A stretch of DNA of 64,000 bases, taken from assembly GCF_000270245.1 (NCBI RefSeq), contig NC_015635.1:5022001-5086000 (forward strand). The letters are read 5' to 3'. The notes beneath the pieces are model-generated. The model was not told the origin of the DNA and did not search any database. It worked only from the letters and a program-made list of their open reading frames with translations. Origin of the DNA: Microlunatus phosphovorus NM-1 (GTDB lineage Bacteria; Actinomycetota; Actinomycetes; Propionibacteriales; Propionibacteriaceae). Positions 1 to 8,686 of this stretch are shown here, one piece after another. How positions within the stretch are numbered: position 1 is the first letter of the stretch; each line of letters starts with the position of its first letter. A program made the position numbers and the translations under genes.

Positions 1-753
1 ACCGGTCGTCCGGGCAGCGGACCCGAGTGGGTGATCGGTCGCAATGCCGTGCTGGAGGCGCTCGAAGCCGAGATCCCGACCAAGAGCGCGTACGTCGCCG
101 AGGGGGCCGAGCGGGACGACCGGCTGCGCGACATCCTCAAGCTGGCCGCCGAGCGCAGCCTGCCGCTGCTGCAGGTGACCAGGAACGAGCTGGACAAGAT
201 GACCGGCGGGGCGGTGCATCAGGGCGTGGCGCTGCAGCTGCCGGCGTTCGAGTACGCCCATCCGGACGATCTGCTGGCCGCGGCGATCGAGGCCGACACG
301 GACCCGCTGATCGTGGCCCTGGACTCGGTGACCGACCCACGCAACCTGGGTGCGATCATCCGCTCGGCAGCAGCGTTCGGAGCGCACGGCGTACTGATCC
401 CGGAGCGACGCTCCGCCGGGATGACCGCAGCGGCCTGGAAGACCTCTGCCGGCGCGGCGGCCCGGATCCCGGTGGCGCGCGCGACCAATCTGACCCGGAC
501 TCTGAAGGCGTACGCCAGCGCGGGGCTGTTCCTGGTCGGACTGGACGGCGAGAGCGATACCGACATCGCCGAGATCGGGGAGGCATCCGGGCCGCTGGTG
601 CTGGTGGTCGGCAGCGAGGGCGCCGGGCTGTCCCGGCTGGTCCGTGAGACCTGCGACACCGTCGCCGCCATCCCGATGAGCGGTGCGGTGGAGTCCCTCA
701 ATGCCGGGGTCGCCGCCGGCATCGCCCTGTACGAGATCTCCCGCCGCCGCTGA
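1..753 (+). CDS. rlmB: TrmH/SpoU-family 23S rRNA 2'-O-ribose methyltransferase (RlmB-like), 5' end outside window
   Basis: SPOUT-fold enzyme that would transfer a methyl group from SAM to a ribose 2'-OH in 23S rRNA. All three SpoU motifs are visible: DPRNLGAIIRSA (about nt 333-370), VVGSEGAGL (about nt 604-630) and the knot segment AVESLNAGVAAGIALYE near the end. An N-terminal substrate-binding segment precedes them. The frame is open back to base 1 (TGRPGSGPEWVIGRN), and a linker like GPEWV is normal before VIGRN in actinobacterial RlmB, so the true start lies upstream. A GTG at 31 would be too short. RlmB versus another TrmH-family paralogue cannot be settled from this part alone. Confidence 0.85.
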   Translation, partial: TGRPGSGPEWVIGRNAVLEALEAEIPTKSAYVAEGAERDDRLRDILKLAAERSLPLLQVTRNELDKMTGGAVHQGVALQLPAFEYAHPDDLLAAAIEADTDPLIVALDSVTDPRNLGAIIRSAAAFGAHGVLIPERRSAGMTAAAWKTSAGAAARIPVARATNLTRTLKAYASAGLFLVGLDGESDTDIAEIGEASGPLVLVVGSEGAGLSRLVRETCDTVAAIPMSGAVESLNAGVAAGIALYEISRRR

Positions 754-851
754 GCCGGCCGTGCTGCCCACCCCCCATCCCGAAATTCTGGCGATCTGTC
801 CACGCTTCACGGTGACCAGTAACCAGAAATTCGCCAGCCGGGGGCCGAGGG

Positions 852-857
852 TAAAGT
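852..857 (+). promoter_or_regulatory. Putative -10 box of a leaderless glyA transcript
   Basis: TAAAGT is followed by 7 nt and then the GTG start at 865. The same layout recurs before many genes in this window, which supports a leaderless mRNA starting at the GTG. Upstream, at 781-791 and 823-833, CGAAATTCTGG and CCAGAAATTCG form an 11-bp inverted repeat with one mismatch, a possible operator or hairpin. Its function is unknown. Confidence 0.5.
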
Positions 858-864
858 TCACCCG

Positions 865-2346
865 GTGACCGACACGATCGCCAGTGACCTCCCCACCTCC
901 GTGGATTCTGCGGCCTACGCCGCCCAGGCATCGCAGGCCTATCAGGCCGCGTTGTCCGTGATCGAGACCATCGAGCCGCGGATCGCCGTCGCGACCCGGG
1001 CCGAGCTGGCCGACCAGCGGGCATCCCTCAAGCTGATCGCCTCGGAGAACTACGCCTCCCCCGCCGTGCTGCTCACCATGGGCACTTGGTTCTCCGACAA
1101 GTACGCCGAGGGCACCGTCGGTCATCGCTTCTACGCCGGCTGCCAGAACGTCGACACCGTCGAGGCGCTCGCGGCCGAGCACGCCCGCGAGCTGTTCGGC
1201 GCCGAGTATGCGTACGCGCAGCCGCACTCCGGCATCGACGCCAACCTGGTCGCCTTCTGGTCGATTCTGGCTCACCGCGTTGAGCAGCCCGAACTGGCAG
1301 AGCTGGGCAAGAAGAACGTCAACGAGCTGACCGAGGAGCAGTGGGAGACGCTGCGACACAAGTTCGGCAATCAGCGGGCGCTGGGTATGTCGCTGGACGC
1401 CGGCGGCCACCTCACCCACGGGTTCCGGCCGAACATCTCCGGCAAGATGTTCCACCAGCGCTCGTACGGGACGGATCCGACCAGCCAACTGCTCGACTAC
1501 GACCAGGTCGCGGCCGCGGCGCGGGAGTTCAAGCCACTGATCCTGATCGCCGGCTATTCCGCCTACCCGCGACGGATCGACTTCGCCAGGATGCGCGAGA
1601 TCGCCGACGAGGTGGGTGCCACGCTGATGGTCGATATGGCGCACTTCGCCGGGCTGGTCGCCGGCAAGGTGTTCACCGGCAACGAGGATCCGGTGCCGCA
1701 CGCCCACATCGTCACCACCACCACGCACAAGTCGTTGCGCGGCCCACGTGGTGGCCTGGTGCTGGCCACCGAGGAGTACGCGCCGAGCGTCGACCGTGGC
1801 TGCCCGCTCGTGCTCGGCGGCCCGCTCAGTCACGTGATGGCGGCCAAGGCGGTTGCCCTGGCCGAGGCCCGTACGCCGTCGTTCCAGACCTACGCGCAGG
1901 CGGTGGCCGAAAACGCCCAGACGTTGGCCGAGGGTCTGAAGAAGCGCGGCGCCAAGCTGGTCACCGACGGCACCGACAACCACCTGGTGCTGATCGACGT
2001 GTCCAACTTCGGGCTGACCGGCCGTCAGGCCGAGTCCGCATTGCTGGACTCGGGCATCGTCACCAACCGCAACGCGGTCCCGAACGACCCGAACGGCGCC
2101 TGGTACACCTCCGGTGTCCGGATCGGCACTCCCGCCCTGACCTCCCGCGGCTTCGGCGCCGCCGAGTTCGACACGGTCGCCGACCTGATCGTCAATGTGC
2201 TCAAGGGCACCAGCCCGGTCACCGCCTCCACCGGCAAGCCGGGCAAGGCGAAGTACATGATCGCCGACGGTCTGCCAGAGGCCACCAAGGCCGCCTCGGC
2301 CGAACTGCTGGACGCCAACCCCCTCTACCCGGGCCTGGAGCTCTAG
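865..2346 (+). CDS. glyA: Serine hydroxymethyltransferase
   Basis: PLP enzyme interconverting serine plus tetrahydrofolate with glycine plus 5,10-methylene-THF, the main cytosolic source of one-carbon units. The protein is 493 aa, longer than the usual 415-430 aa because of an N-terminal extension and an insert (about residues 130-160), as in other Propionibacteriales. The PLP lysine is K289 in [28 protein letters not shown] and the YAEG substrate segment are present. The GTG start is supported by the -10-like box 7 nt upstream and the lack of a Shine-Dalgarno. It sits alone between the methyltransferase and a convergent ABC transporter operon. Confidence 0.96.
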   Translation: MTDTIASDLPTSVDSAAYAAQASQAYQAALSVIETIEPRIAVATRAELADQRASLKLIASENYASPAVLLTMGTWFSDKYAEGTVGHRFYAGCQNVDTVEALAAEHARELFGAEYAYAQPHSGIDANLVAFWSILAHRVEQPELAELGKKNVNELTEEQWETLRHKFGNQRALGMSLDAGGHLTHGFRPNISGKMFHQRSYGTDPTSQLLDYDQVAAAAREFKPLILIAGYSAYPRRIDFARMREIADEVGATLMVDMAHFAGLVAGKVFTGNEDPVPHAHIVTTTTHKSLRGPRGGLVLATEEYAPSVDRGCPLVLGGPLSHVMAAKAVALAEARTPSFQTYAQAVAENAQTLAEGLKKRGAKLVTDGTDNHLVLIDVSNFGLTGRQAESALLDSGIVTNRNAVPNDPNGAWYTSGVRIGTPALTSRGFGAAEFDTVADLIVNVLKGTSPVTASTGKPGKAKYMIADGLPEATKAASAELLDANPLYPGLEL

Positions 2347-2357
2347 GCCGCCGCTCC

Positions 2358-5075
2358 TCAGGTGGGGCGGCGGGTCAGTACGGGATTGGGCCGCACCATG
2401 GCCGTCGCGAGCGCGGCGGCCAGCAGCGGAACGCCGATGATCACCAGGGACAGTTCGGCGTACGGGATCACGAAGACCGGCGCGAGCACGCCCGGGTCGG
2501 CATCGGTGGTCAGGCCGGCCGCGAGCCCCAGTCCCGGTGCAATGCCCAACGCGACCCCGAGCACGGCGCCGAGCAGAGCGATCATGATCGCCTGGGCGGC
2601 CGCGGCTCGCCGCCGCAGTCCTCGGGTGGCGCCCAGCGCGGCCAGCGTGGTCGACGCGCCGCGGGCCTCCACCTGGGTCAGCGCGGTCGAGATCAGCGAG
2701 CCCACCAGCACCAGCGCGACGGCGATGCTGAACAGGATGACTGTGATCCACGAGCTGGCCGACTGATAGCCACGCTCCACGGTCAACGGCACCGCCACTC
2801 GGTCGTTGATCGCGCGCTCAGCGGCTGGACTGATCGGTCCGGCGGGGTCGACGACCTCGAACCGGTACGTGGTCCAGGGCATCGCGAGCTTGTCAGCGCC
2901 AGCCGCGCTGATGACTGCCGCGCTCGGGCCAAAACTCCCATTCCTGAAGCTGAGAGCCCGGTATTGCTCAGTGGTGATCAACATCGCGGGCGCCTTGACG
3001 GTCCGCAGCAGCATCCCCGACTCCGTCGAGCCTGCCTTGTGGGAGACGTACGCCAGCAGCACGTGACCGTCGCTGATCAGCTCCGGGTCGCTCACCAGCA
3101 GGCTCCCCTGGTCGAGTGCAGCGCGCTGCTCGGAGCTCAGCGCGGCAGCGGGATTGATGGTGTTCGCAGCCACGATGCTGACCTGCCAGCCGACCTCGCT
3201 GCTGGTGATCTGGCAGTGGTTCGGTTCCTGGCTGTCGTCCAACGGCGCTGCCGCCTGCGCAGGGGTGCAGCCCGCCGGCACCGCACTGACGGCACGCGTA
3301 GTTCCGTCTGCCTCGTCGATCCAGCTCCAGCCGGCCGGCTCCGTGATCCAGGTCGGATGTTGAGCCCGGATCTCGCCCAGGGTCGCCTGCACCGCCCCGT
3401 CCGAATCCACGATTGCCGCACCCGGCAGCGTGGACGGCAGATAGTCGCGACGCGACTGCTCGTCGTCGCTGAGCGAGCTGATCGAGATCATCGTCAACAC
3501 GGCCACCACGACGGTGATCGCGGCGACGGCAGGGGTGGTCCGGGATCGGGACCGGCTGGCGTCGCGTACGCCCATCCGGATGGCCACCGGGGTGGCCGAG
3601 GACAAGCCACCAAGCCGCTCGATGATCATCGGGATGATGAACAACGCACCGATGATCAGCAGACCGCCACCGGAGCCGATGCCGACCAGGCTGCTGAACG
3701 ATCCTCCGTAGGCCATCGACAGCACCATCAGCAGCGCGCCCGTGCCCATGATCACGGCTCCGGCGATCGGGAAGCCGCGGCTGGGTCGACCCCGCTCGAC
3801 CCGACCGGCGAGCGCACCGGCGACATCCAGCCCTGCGATCTTCAGACCGGGGACGAGGGCAGACACCGCGGCCGCGATGAAGGCCACGATCATGATCATC
3901 GCGACCGCCCAGCCGTACGTGTCCAGCGGCGGCGTACCGATCGTCGTAGTCCGCGACGGGTCGAAGACAGATCCGATGCCACGCGCGCTTGCCCACCCCG
4001 CGATCGTGCCCAGGCCTGCGCCCAGCACCGTCGCGACCGCGCCGAGGAAGACGCCCTGCGCCATCACATAGCGGGCGATCTGATCGTGGTCCGCGCCGTT
4101 GCTGGCGACCAGCGCCAACGTACGCCGCCGTCGGGCAGCGCTGACCGCGAAGGCGGGACCAGCGAGCAGCGCGGTCTCCAGCACCAGACCGAACATGAGC
4201 ACCACGACCAGAGCGATATTGGCGCCCGACCTGGGCACCCCCGTGACGGATGCACCCGCGGGAGGCTTCTCGATCACGGTGGGACTGACCACCGACAGAC
4301 CGAGCTTGTTCCAGGCGACCACATCGGACCAGGTGACCGGCCGATCGCGGACCAGCAGATAGGAGGCGTCCTTCGCGGGGTCCCGCCACTCCTCGCCCAC
4401 TACCAGGGCAATCGACTCGAAGGCCGGCCCGGTGGCCTGGACGACCCCCACGATCTCCGCGGCGGTGTCGCGCTGTCCGGTGTTGATCTCGATGCGACCC
4501 GATCTCGGCATCCCGGCCGCGACGCCGTCCTCGGTGACCAGCACTTGTCCGGGCTGATCGGGCAGCCGACCCTCGACCAGCCTCACCAGACCCGACCCGG
4601 ACAGCACCTCACGACCGATGATCCGCACCGCTGCGCGTTCCGAGCCGGTCGACCAGCGAGCGAGCGCCTCCGCACTCGCCGAGACACCGACCTGGCCCCC
4701 GGTCACCTGTGCAAGCTGATCGGCGGTCCATGGCTCTCCCGGCGGCCGGCCGGCCACCAGCGGCGCGGGTTCCTCGGACTCGGTGATCGGATAGCCGTCA
4801 ACACCTTGTTCGATCACCCCGTACCCCGTCTTGATCAGGGCCTGAGCGTTGCCCACCGTGGCAGGCAGGGCCTCACGAACAGTCACATCCACGGTGGCCA
4901 GCACGGCGGCACCCGCACAGATGATCATCACCGGCAGCCCGATCATGGCCATGATCAGCAGACTGCCGGCCTTGTGCTTGCGGGCATCTTGCCAGGCCAA
5001 CCGGATCGCCGAGCGCCAGGAGGTGAACCACGGCCGACGCCCTGGGGACCTCTGCTCGGCTTCCACGGCGTTCAT
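2358..5075 (-). CDS. FtsX/MacB-type ABC transporter permease
   Basis: Large membrane protein (905 aa) with the FtsX-like layout: an N-terminal membrane helix (about residues 35-60), a long extracytoplasmic region, a block of helices near the middle, a second extracytoplasmic region and a final set of helices. This is the duplicated permease common in actinobacterial exporters of peptides, lipids or antibiotics. The ATG at 5075 overlaps the stop of the ATPase gene (ATGA), indicating translational coupling and fixing the start. It forms a padR-ATPase-permease operon. The substrate is unknown; by analogy with PadR-controlled pairs it may respond to a toxic compound. Confidence 0.88.
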   Translation of the reverse strand: MNAVEAEQRSPGRRPWFTSWRSAIRLAWQDARKHKAGSLLIMAMIGLPVMIICAGAAVLATVDVTVREALPATVGNAQALIKTGYGVIEQGVDGYPITESEEPAPLVAGRPPGEPWTADQLAQVTGGQVGVSASAEALARWSTGSERAAVRIIGREVLSGSGLVRLVEGRLPDQPGQVLVTEDGVAAGMPRSGRIEINTGQRDTAAEIVGVVQATGPAFESIALVVGEEWRDPAKDASYLLVRDRPVTWSDVVAWNKLGLSVVSPTVIEKPPAGASVTGVPRSGANIALVVVLMFGLVLETALLAGPAFAVSAARRRRTLALVASNGADHDQIARYVMAQGVFLGAVATVLGAGLGTIAGWASARGIGSVFDPSRTTTIGTPPLDTYGWAVAMIMIVAFIAAAVSALVPGLKIAGLDVAGALAGRVERGRPSRGFPIAGAVIMGTGALLMVLSMAYGGSFSSLVGIGSGGGLLIIGALFIIPMIIERLGGLSSATPVAIRMGVRDASRSRSRTTPAVAAITVVVAVLTMISISSLSDDEQSRRDYLPSTLPGAAIVDSDGAVQATLGEIRAQHPTWITEPAGWSWIDEADGTTRAVSAVPAGCTPAQAAAPLDDSQEPNHCQITSSEVGWQVSIVAANTINPAAALSSEQRAALDQGSLLVSDPELISDGHVLLAYVSHKAGSTESGMLLRTVKAPAMLITTEQYRALSFRNGSFGPSAAVISAAGADKLAMPWTTYRFEVVDPAGPISPAAERAINDRVAVPLTVERGYQSASSWITVILFSIAVALVLVGSLISTALTQVEARGASTTLAALGATRGLRRRAAAAQAIMIALLGAVLGVALGIAPGLGLAAGLTTDADPGVLAPVFVIPYAELSLVIIGVPLLAAALATAMVRPNPVLTRRPT

Positions 5076-5794
5076 GGGGTCACCTGGAACAGCGGCAGGT
5101 CGCTGTCGCTGGCGACCGCGGTGTCGACCACCCGACCGTCGCGCAGGAACACCACCCGGTCGGCCCATGCGGCCAGCCGCGCATCATGAGTGACCAGCAG
5201 TCCCGCCGCACCTGTGTCGCAGCGATCGCGCAACAGCCGCAGCACCAAGTCGCCGGTATGCGTGTCGAGCGCTCCGGTCGGCTCGTCGGCCAGCACCAGC
5301 GATCTCTCTCCGATCAGCGCCCGGGCGATCGCGACCCGCTGCCGCTCACCGCCGGACAGCTCATCGGGGAAGCGATCCCCCACGCCGTCGAGATCCACCT
5401 CGGCCAGCGCCTGGTCCGCCTGCAGCCGGCAGTCGCTGAGCGGGAGCCCGTCCAGTTCCAGCGGCAGGAACACGTTCTCTGCCGCGGTCAGCGACGGGAC
5501 GAGGTTGAAGTCCTGGAAGACGAAGCCGACCTTCCTCCGCCGGATGCCCGCCAGCTGTCTGGCCGACAGCGCGCTCAGGTCGACGGCATCGATCAGCACC
5601 CGACCGCTGCTGGGTCGATCGAGGGCACCAGCCAGGTTGAGCAGCGTGGACTTGCCGGACCCGGAGGGACCCATCACCGCGACCAGCTCACCACGCTGCA
5701 CGGTCAGGTTCGCGCCGATCAGTGCGGGTACGGCCAGGTCGCCCGATCCGTGGATCCGGCTGACATCGTCGAGGACGAGATAGGGCTGGCTCAT
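5072..5794 (-). CDS. ABC transporter ATP-binding protein (MacB/LolD type)
   Basis: ATPase partner (240 aa) of the downstream FtsX-type permease. Visible motifs are Walker A GPSGSGKST (about residue 40), the Q-loop in FVFQDFNLVPSLTAAENV, the signature LSGGERQRVAIARAL, Walker B LVLADEPTGALD and the H-loop LLVTHDARLAAWADRV. The start MSQPYLVLDDV was chosen because its ATG overlaps the padR stop (ATGA at 5791-5794); a longer upstream reading would run through padR in another frame. ADEPTGALD and the short C-terminus are typical of the MacB/LolD/FtsE family. Confidence 0.93.
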   Translation of the reverse strand: MSQPYLVLDDVSRIHGSGDLAVPALIGANLTVQRGELVAVMGPSGSGKSTLLNLAGALDRPSSGRVLIDAVDLSALSARQLAGIRRRKVGFVFQDFNLVPSLTAAENVFLPLELDGLPLSDCRLQADQALAEVDLDGVGDRFPDELSGGERQRVAIARALIGERSLVLADEPTGALDTHTGDLVLRLLRDRCDTGAAGLLVTHDARLAAWADRVVFLRDGRVVDTAVASDSDLPLFQVTP

Positions 5795-6381
5795 CGCTGC
5801 TCCTGCAAGGACTGGTCGCTGTGCTTCACGGTGGGTTGGTCGGCCGATTCGCGGATGCTGGCCCTCGTCCGAGCCAAGGTCGACTCGACGTGATCGAGCC
5901 AGCGCACCTCGCTCTCGGTGGCGAAGATCAGGTGCTCCAGGACGAGATACCAGGCGAGGTCGTTGTCGTCGCGGGCCGGTGCCCGTTTCAGGCGGGTCAG
6001 ATCCTGCAGGTGGGTCAGCGCCGAGCGGCGCTGCACCTGGACGACCGAGGTCACATCCACACCGGGGCTGGTGACCGCGAGGGCGAGTTTGATCGCCAGC
6101 TCCGAGCGGGGGGCGGGCTCGCGCATCACGGGGGTCGCCCACCAAGCCGTGGCCGCCTCGACACCACGGTCGGTCAGCCGATAGCGGATCTTCCCCTCGT
6201 CATCGGGCGGACCGTCGGCCGTGACCAGACCGTCCCGCTCCAACCGACTGAGAGTGGTGTAGACCTGACCGACATTCAGCGGCCAGGTCCCGCCGGTACG
6301 CGTCTCGAAGTCGCTCTTGAGCTGCGCGCCGTACCGCGGACCCTCGGCCAGCAACGCCAGCAAACTGTTCGGAATGGACAC
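5791..6381 (-). CDS. PadR-family transcriptional repressor
   Basis: 196 aa: an N-terminal winged helix (ALLAEGPRYGAQLKSDFE, then VGQVYTTLSRLERDGLV, the recognition helix and wing) and a C-terminal helical dimerisation domain of the Vir_act_alpha_C type. First gene of an operon with the ABC exporter, overlapping the ATPase gene by 4 nt. The GTG start has a strong Shine-Dalgarno (TAAGGAGGT, read on the minus strand) a few bases upstream. Two identical ATACTGAGTAT palindromes just upstream are the likely autoregulatory operators. PadR proteins usually repress until a ligand, often the exported compound, binds. Confidence 0.92.
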   Translation of the reverse strand: MSIPNSLLALLAEGPRYGAQLKSDFETRTGGTWPLNVGQVYTTLSRLERDGLVTADGPPDDEGKIRYRLTDRGVEAATAWWATPVMREPAPRSELAIKLALAVTSPGVDVTSVVQVQRRSALTHLQDLTRLKRAPARDDNDLAWYLVLEHLIFATESEVRWLDHVESTLARTRASIRESADQPTVKHSDQSLQEQR

Positions 6382-6394
6382 GACACCTCCTTAC

Positions 6395-6428
6395 ATACTG
6401 AGTATGCAGGAGACTATATACTGAGTAT
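6395..6428 (-). promoter_or_regulatory. Twin PadR-type operators ATACTGAGTAT
   Basis: The 11-bp palindrome ATACTGAGTAT occurs twice exactly, at 6395-6405 and 6418-6428, with centres 23 bp apart (about two helical turns). They lie directly upstream of the padR Shine-Dalgarno, in an AT-rich patch where the minus-strand promoter should be. PadR dimers commonly bind such dyads, so these are the probable self-repression sites. Confidence 0.75.
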
Positions 6429-6466
6429 CAACATCGATCAACAAGACGGAGGACCTCCCTGGTCGA

Positions 6467-6551
6467 CTTCGAGTGCGCTCGAAGGATGACACTGGTGGGG
6501 TGACTGCCGTCGAGCACGATGAGGAAGTCTTGACTTCGAGCGCACTCGAAG
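6467..6551 (+). promoter_or_regulatory. Two palindromic operators upstream of the aldo/keto reductase
   Basis: CTTCGAGTGCGCTCGAAG (6467-6484) and CTTCGAGCGCACTCGAAG (6534-6551) are near-identical 18-bp dyads 67 bp apart. The second is preceded by TTGACT, resembling a -35 element. TTGAC followed by a TTCGAG...CTCGAAG dyad is the style of MerR-family operators, and such sites are often seen before aldo/keto reductase genes. No regulator gene is adjacent. The second dyad runs into the Shine-Dalgarno of the gene at 6562, so it could also block translation initiation or transcription directly. Confidence 0.65.
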
Positions 6552-6561
6552 GAGAAGGCTG

Positions 6562-7584
6562 ATGGGCATGACCACATCAAACGACACGACCACTCCCCCG
6601 CACCGGACTCTCGGCGTCGGCAACACCGCCCTCGAAGTGTCGGCCCTGGGCCTCGGCTGCATGGGGATGTCGGAGTTCTACGGCACCAGTGACGAAAGCG
6701 AGGCCATCGCCACGATCCATCGCGCCCTCGACCTCGGCGTCACTCTGCTGGACACCGCCGACATGTACGGACCGTTCACCAACGAGAAGCTCGTTGGGCG
6801 TGCGATTGCCGGTCGTCGCGACGGCGTGGTGCTTGCCACGAAGTTCGGCAATGTGCGCGACCCGGACAACCCGATGTTGCGCCGGATCGACGGTTCACCT
6901 GACTACGTACGCCAGGCGTGCGACGCCAGCCTGCAGCGCCTCGGCGTCGACCACATCGACCTCTATTACCAACACCGAGTGGATTCCACGGTGCCGATCG
7001 AAGACACCGTCGGAGCCATGGCCGGACTCGTCGAAGCCGGCAAGGTCCGCTTCCTCGGTCTGAGTGAGGCGTCGTCCGCCACGATCCGCCGAGCCCAGGC
7101 GGTGCACCCGATCACGGCGCTGCAGACCGAGTACTCACTGTGGACCAGACACATCGAGAGCGAGATTCTGCCCACGCTGCGTGAGCTGGGCATCGGTCTG
7201 GTGCCGTACTCGCCGCTTGGCCGCGGCTTCCTGACCGGCACCATCACCTCGCCGGACGACCTGGAGGCCGGCGACTTCCGCCGCTTCAACCCGCGGTTCA
7301 CCGGTGATGCCCTCGCCGTTAACCTCGCGCTGGTCGATGCCGTACGTCAGCTTGCGACGGCGAAGGGGGTGACCGCCGGCCAGTTGGCTCTGGCCTGGGT
7401 GCTGGCACAGGGCGATGACATCGTGCCGATCCCCGGCACCAAGCGGGTGCGCTACCTCGAGGAGAACGCCGCGGCCGCCTCCGTCACGCTGACCGCTGAC
7501 GATCTCGCCGCACTCGCCGCCGCCGTACCGATCGAAGCTGTGCAGGGCGAGCGATACCCAGACATGTCCTCGATCGACTCCTGA
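6562..7584 (+). CDS. Aldo/keto reductase
   Basis: NADPH-dependent (beta/alpha)8-barrel oxidoreductase, 340 aa, of the YakC/Tas-like group ([13 protein letters not shown]). The catalytic tetrad is visible: Asp and Tyr in [10 protein letters not shown], Lys in VLATKFGN and His in YYQHRVD. The cofactor-binding C-terminal segment [16 protein letters not shown] is intact. Related proteins reduce aldehydes or ketones, including electrophile stress products; the true substrate is unknown. It is a single gene controlled by the two upstream palindromes. The ATG at 6562 follows GGAGAAGG. The ATG at 6568 is an equally possible start. Confidence 0.92.
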   Translation: MGMTTSNDTTTPPHRTLGVGNTALEVSALGLGCMGMSEFYGTSDESEAIATIHRALDLGVTLLDTADMYGPFTNEKLVGRAIAGRRDGVVLATKFGNVRDPDNPMLRRIDGSPDYVRQACDASLQRLGVDHIDLYYQHRVDSTVPIEDTVGAMAGLVEAGKVRFLGLSEASSATIRRAQAVHPITALQTEYSLWTRHIESEILPTLRELGIGLVPYSPLGRGFLTGTITSPDDLEAGDFRRFNPRFTGDALAVNLALVDAVRQLATAKGVTAGQLALAWVLAQGDDIVPIPGTKRVRYLEENAAAASVTLTADDLAALAAAVPIEAVQGERYPDMSSIDS

Positions 7585-7604
7585 GGCATCCGGCCAGAAC
7601 CTGA

Positions 7605-8627
7605 CTACCCGCTGTACTCGTTGGTGAAGGCATCGGCTGCGGCAACGGGCTTCTCGATCAGCTTGGACTTCTCCAGGAAGGCGCTCATCGCGTCCCACTG
7701 GGCCGGGTCCAGCGCGGGCAGGAACTTGCCGTCCTGAAGCGCCATCACGTCCACGGTGGCAGCCAGCACGGCCTCGGCATTGGGCCTGGCGGCCTCTGTC
7801 CAGCCGGGGATCTGCTTGGCCGAGATGTCGATCGCGGCCTTCTGGTCGGCGGCGGTCGCCTCGATCGCCTTGGTCACTGCTGCGATCACCTGACGGACCA
7901 CCTCGGGATGCGCCTTGGCGTACGCGGCTGTCGTCAGCAGACTGGTGCTGACCAGCGGTACCGTGCCCGGAGCCACCGGGAGTGACCGAGGCTCGGCCCC
8001 GGCGGCCTGCAGCTGGACCAGCTCGTTGGTCCGGAATCCGGTGACGGCGTCCACCTTCTTGCCACTGAGTGCCGCTACCTGGGTGTAGCCGACCTCGACG
8101 ATCTTGACGTCGTCCTCACTCAACCCGGCGGTGGCCAACGCCACCTGGACGGCCAGCCACGACTCTCCGTACCGCCCTGGCACGCCGAGCTTGCGGCCCT
8201 TGAGATCGCTCAACTGCTGGATCGGCGAGGAGCCCAGGACGATCACCTCGACCGGGAAGGTCTTGTAGTAGGAGCCCACCGCGATCACATCGACGCCCTG
8301 AGCGCGGGCCTGCATCGCCTCGCTGCCCGCCGCCACCAGGAAGTCCTCGGAGCCGGCGGTGAGCGCGTTGAACAGACCCTCGTTGGAGCCGTGGTGGCGC
8401 ACGCTGACTGCCGCGTCGACGCCGTCGAACAGCGACTGGGACTGGCCGACATAGAAGGGTGCGAACTGGACATTCGGGATGTAGCTCAGCCCGATGGTCG
8501 CTCGCGCATTCGACGCCGATGGCGCCGGGCCGGAGGCCGACGGCGATGGGCTGCCACCGGTCGCCGCGGGGGCACAGCCGGCGACGCCGAGGGCGAGTGC
8601 GGCGGTCAGGAACGTACGTCTCTTCAT
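7605..8627 (-). CDS. ribY: ABC-type flavin (riboflavin) transporter, NMT1/THI5-like substrate-binding lipoprotein
   Basis: 340-aa lipoprotein with signal MKRRTFLTAALALGVAGC (lipobox VAGC), then a Ser/Pro/Ala-rich linker and a periplasmic-binding fold of the NMT1/THI5 family (YIPNVQFAPFYVGQ, GVPGRYGESWLAVQ). By homology alone it would be called a thiamine-precursor or nitrate/sulfonate binding protein. The FMN riboswitch heading this operon argues for riboflavin, as in the predicted RibXY systems. The ATG at 8627 has GAGGAAG upstream; a longer reading lacks a better start. No ATPase gene accompanies it. Symbol assigned from context, not from direct specificity evidence. Confidence 0.8.
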   Translation of the reverse strand: MKRRTFLTAALALGVAGCAPAATGGSPSPSASGPAPSASNARATIGLSYIPNVQFAPFYVGQSQSLFDGVDAAVSVRHHGSNEGLFNALTAGSEDFLVAAGSEAMQARAQGVDVIAVGSYYKTFPVEVIVLGSSPIQQLSDLKGRKLGVPGRYGESWLAVQVALATAGLSEDDVKIVEVGYTQVAALSGKKVDAVTGFRTNELVQLQAAGAEPRSLPVAPGTVPLVSTSLLTTAAYAKAHPEVVRQVIAAVTKAIEATAADQKAAIDISAKQIPGWTEAARPNAEAVLAATVDVMALQDGKFLPALDPAQWDAMSAFLEKSKLIEKPVAAADAFTNEYSG

Positions 8628-8686
8628 GGCTGACTTCCTCAATTCGGTAGGGCTCATCTCAGGGGTTCATCTCAGATCTCAAGGGG

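Noticed and set aside
2362-2766. THF or glycine riboswitch around glyA.
   Set aside because: The 111-bp upstream gap shows only an 11-bp inverted repeat; no glycine or THF aptamer motif was recognised, and the -10 directly precedes the GTG.
1341-5189. Very long plus-strand frame (1282 codons) antisense to the ABC permease and overlapping glyA.
   Set aside because: It is antisense and out of frame to clear genes with strong motifs; composition (Arg/Gln/His/Gly) is that of a high-GC shadow frame.
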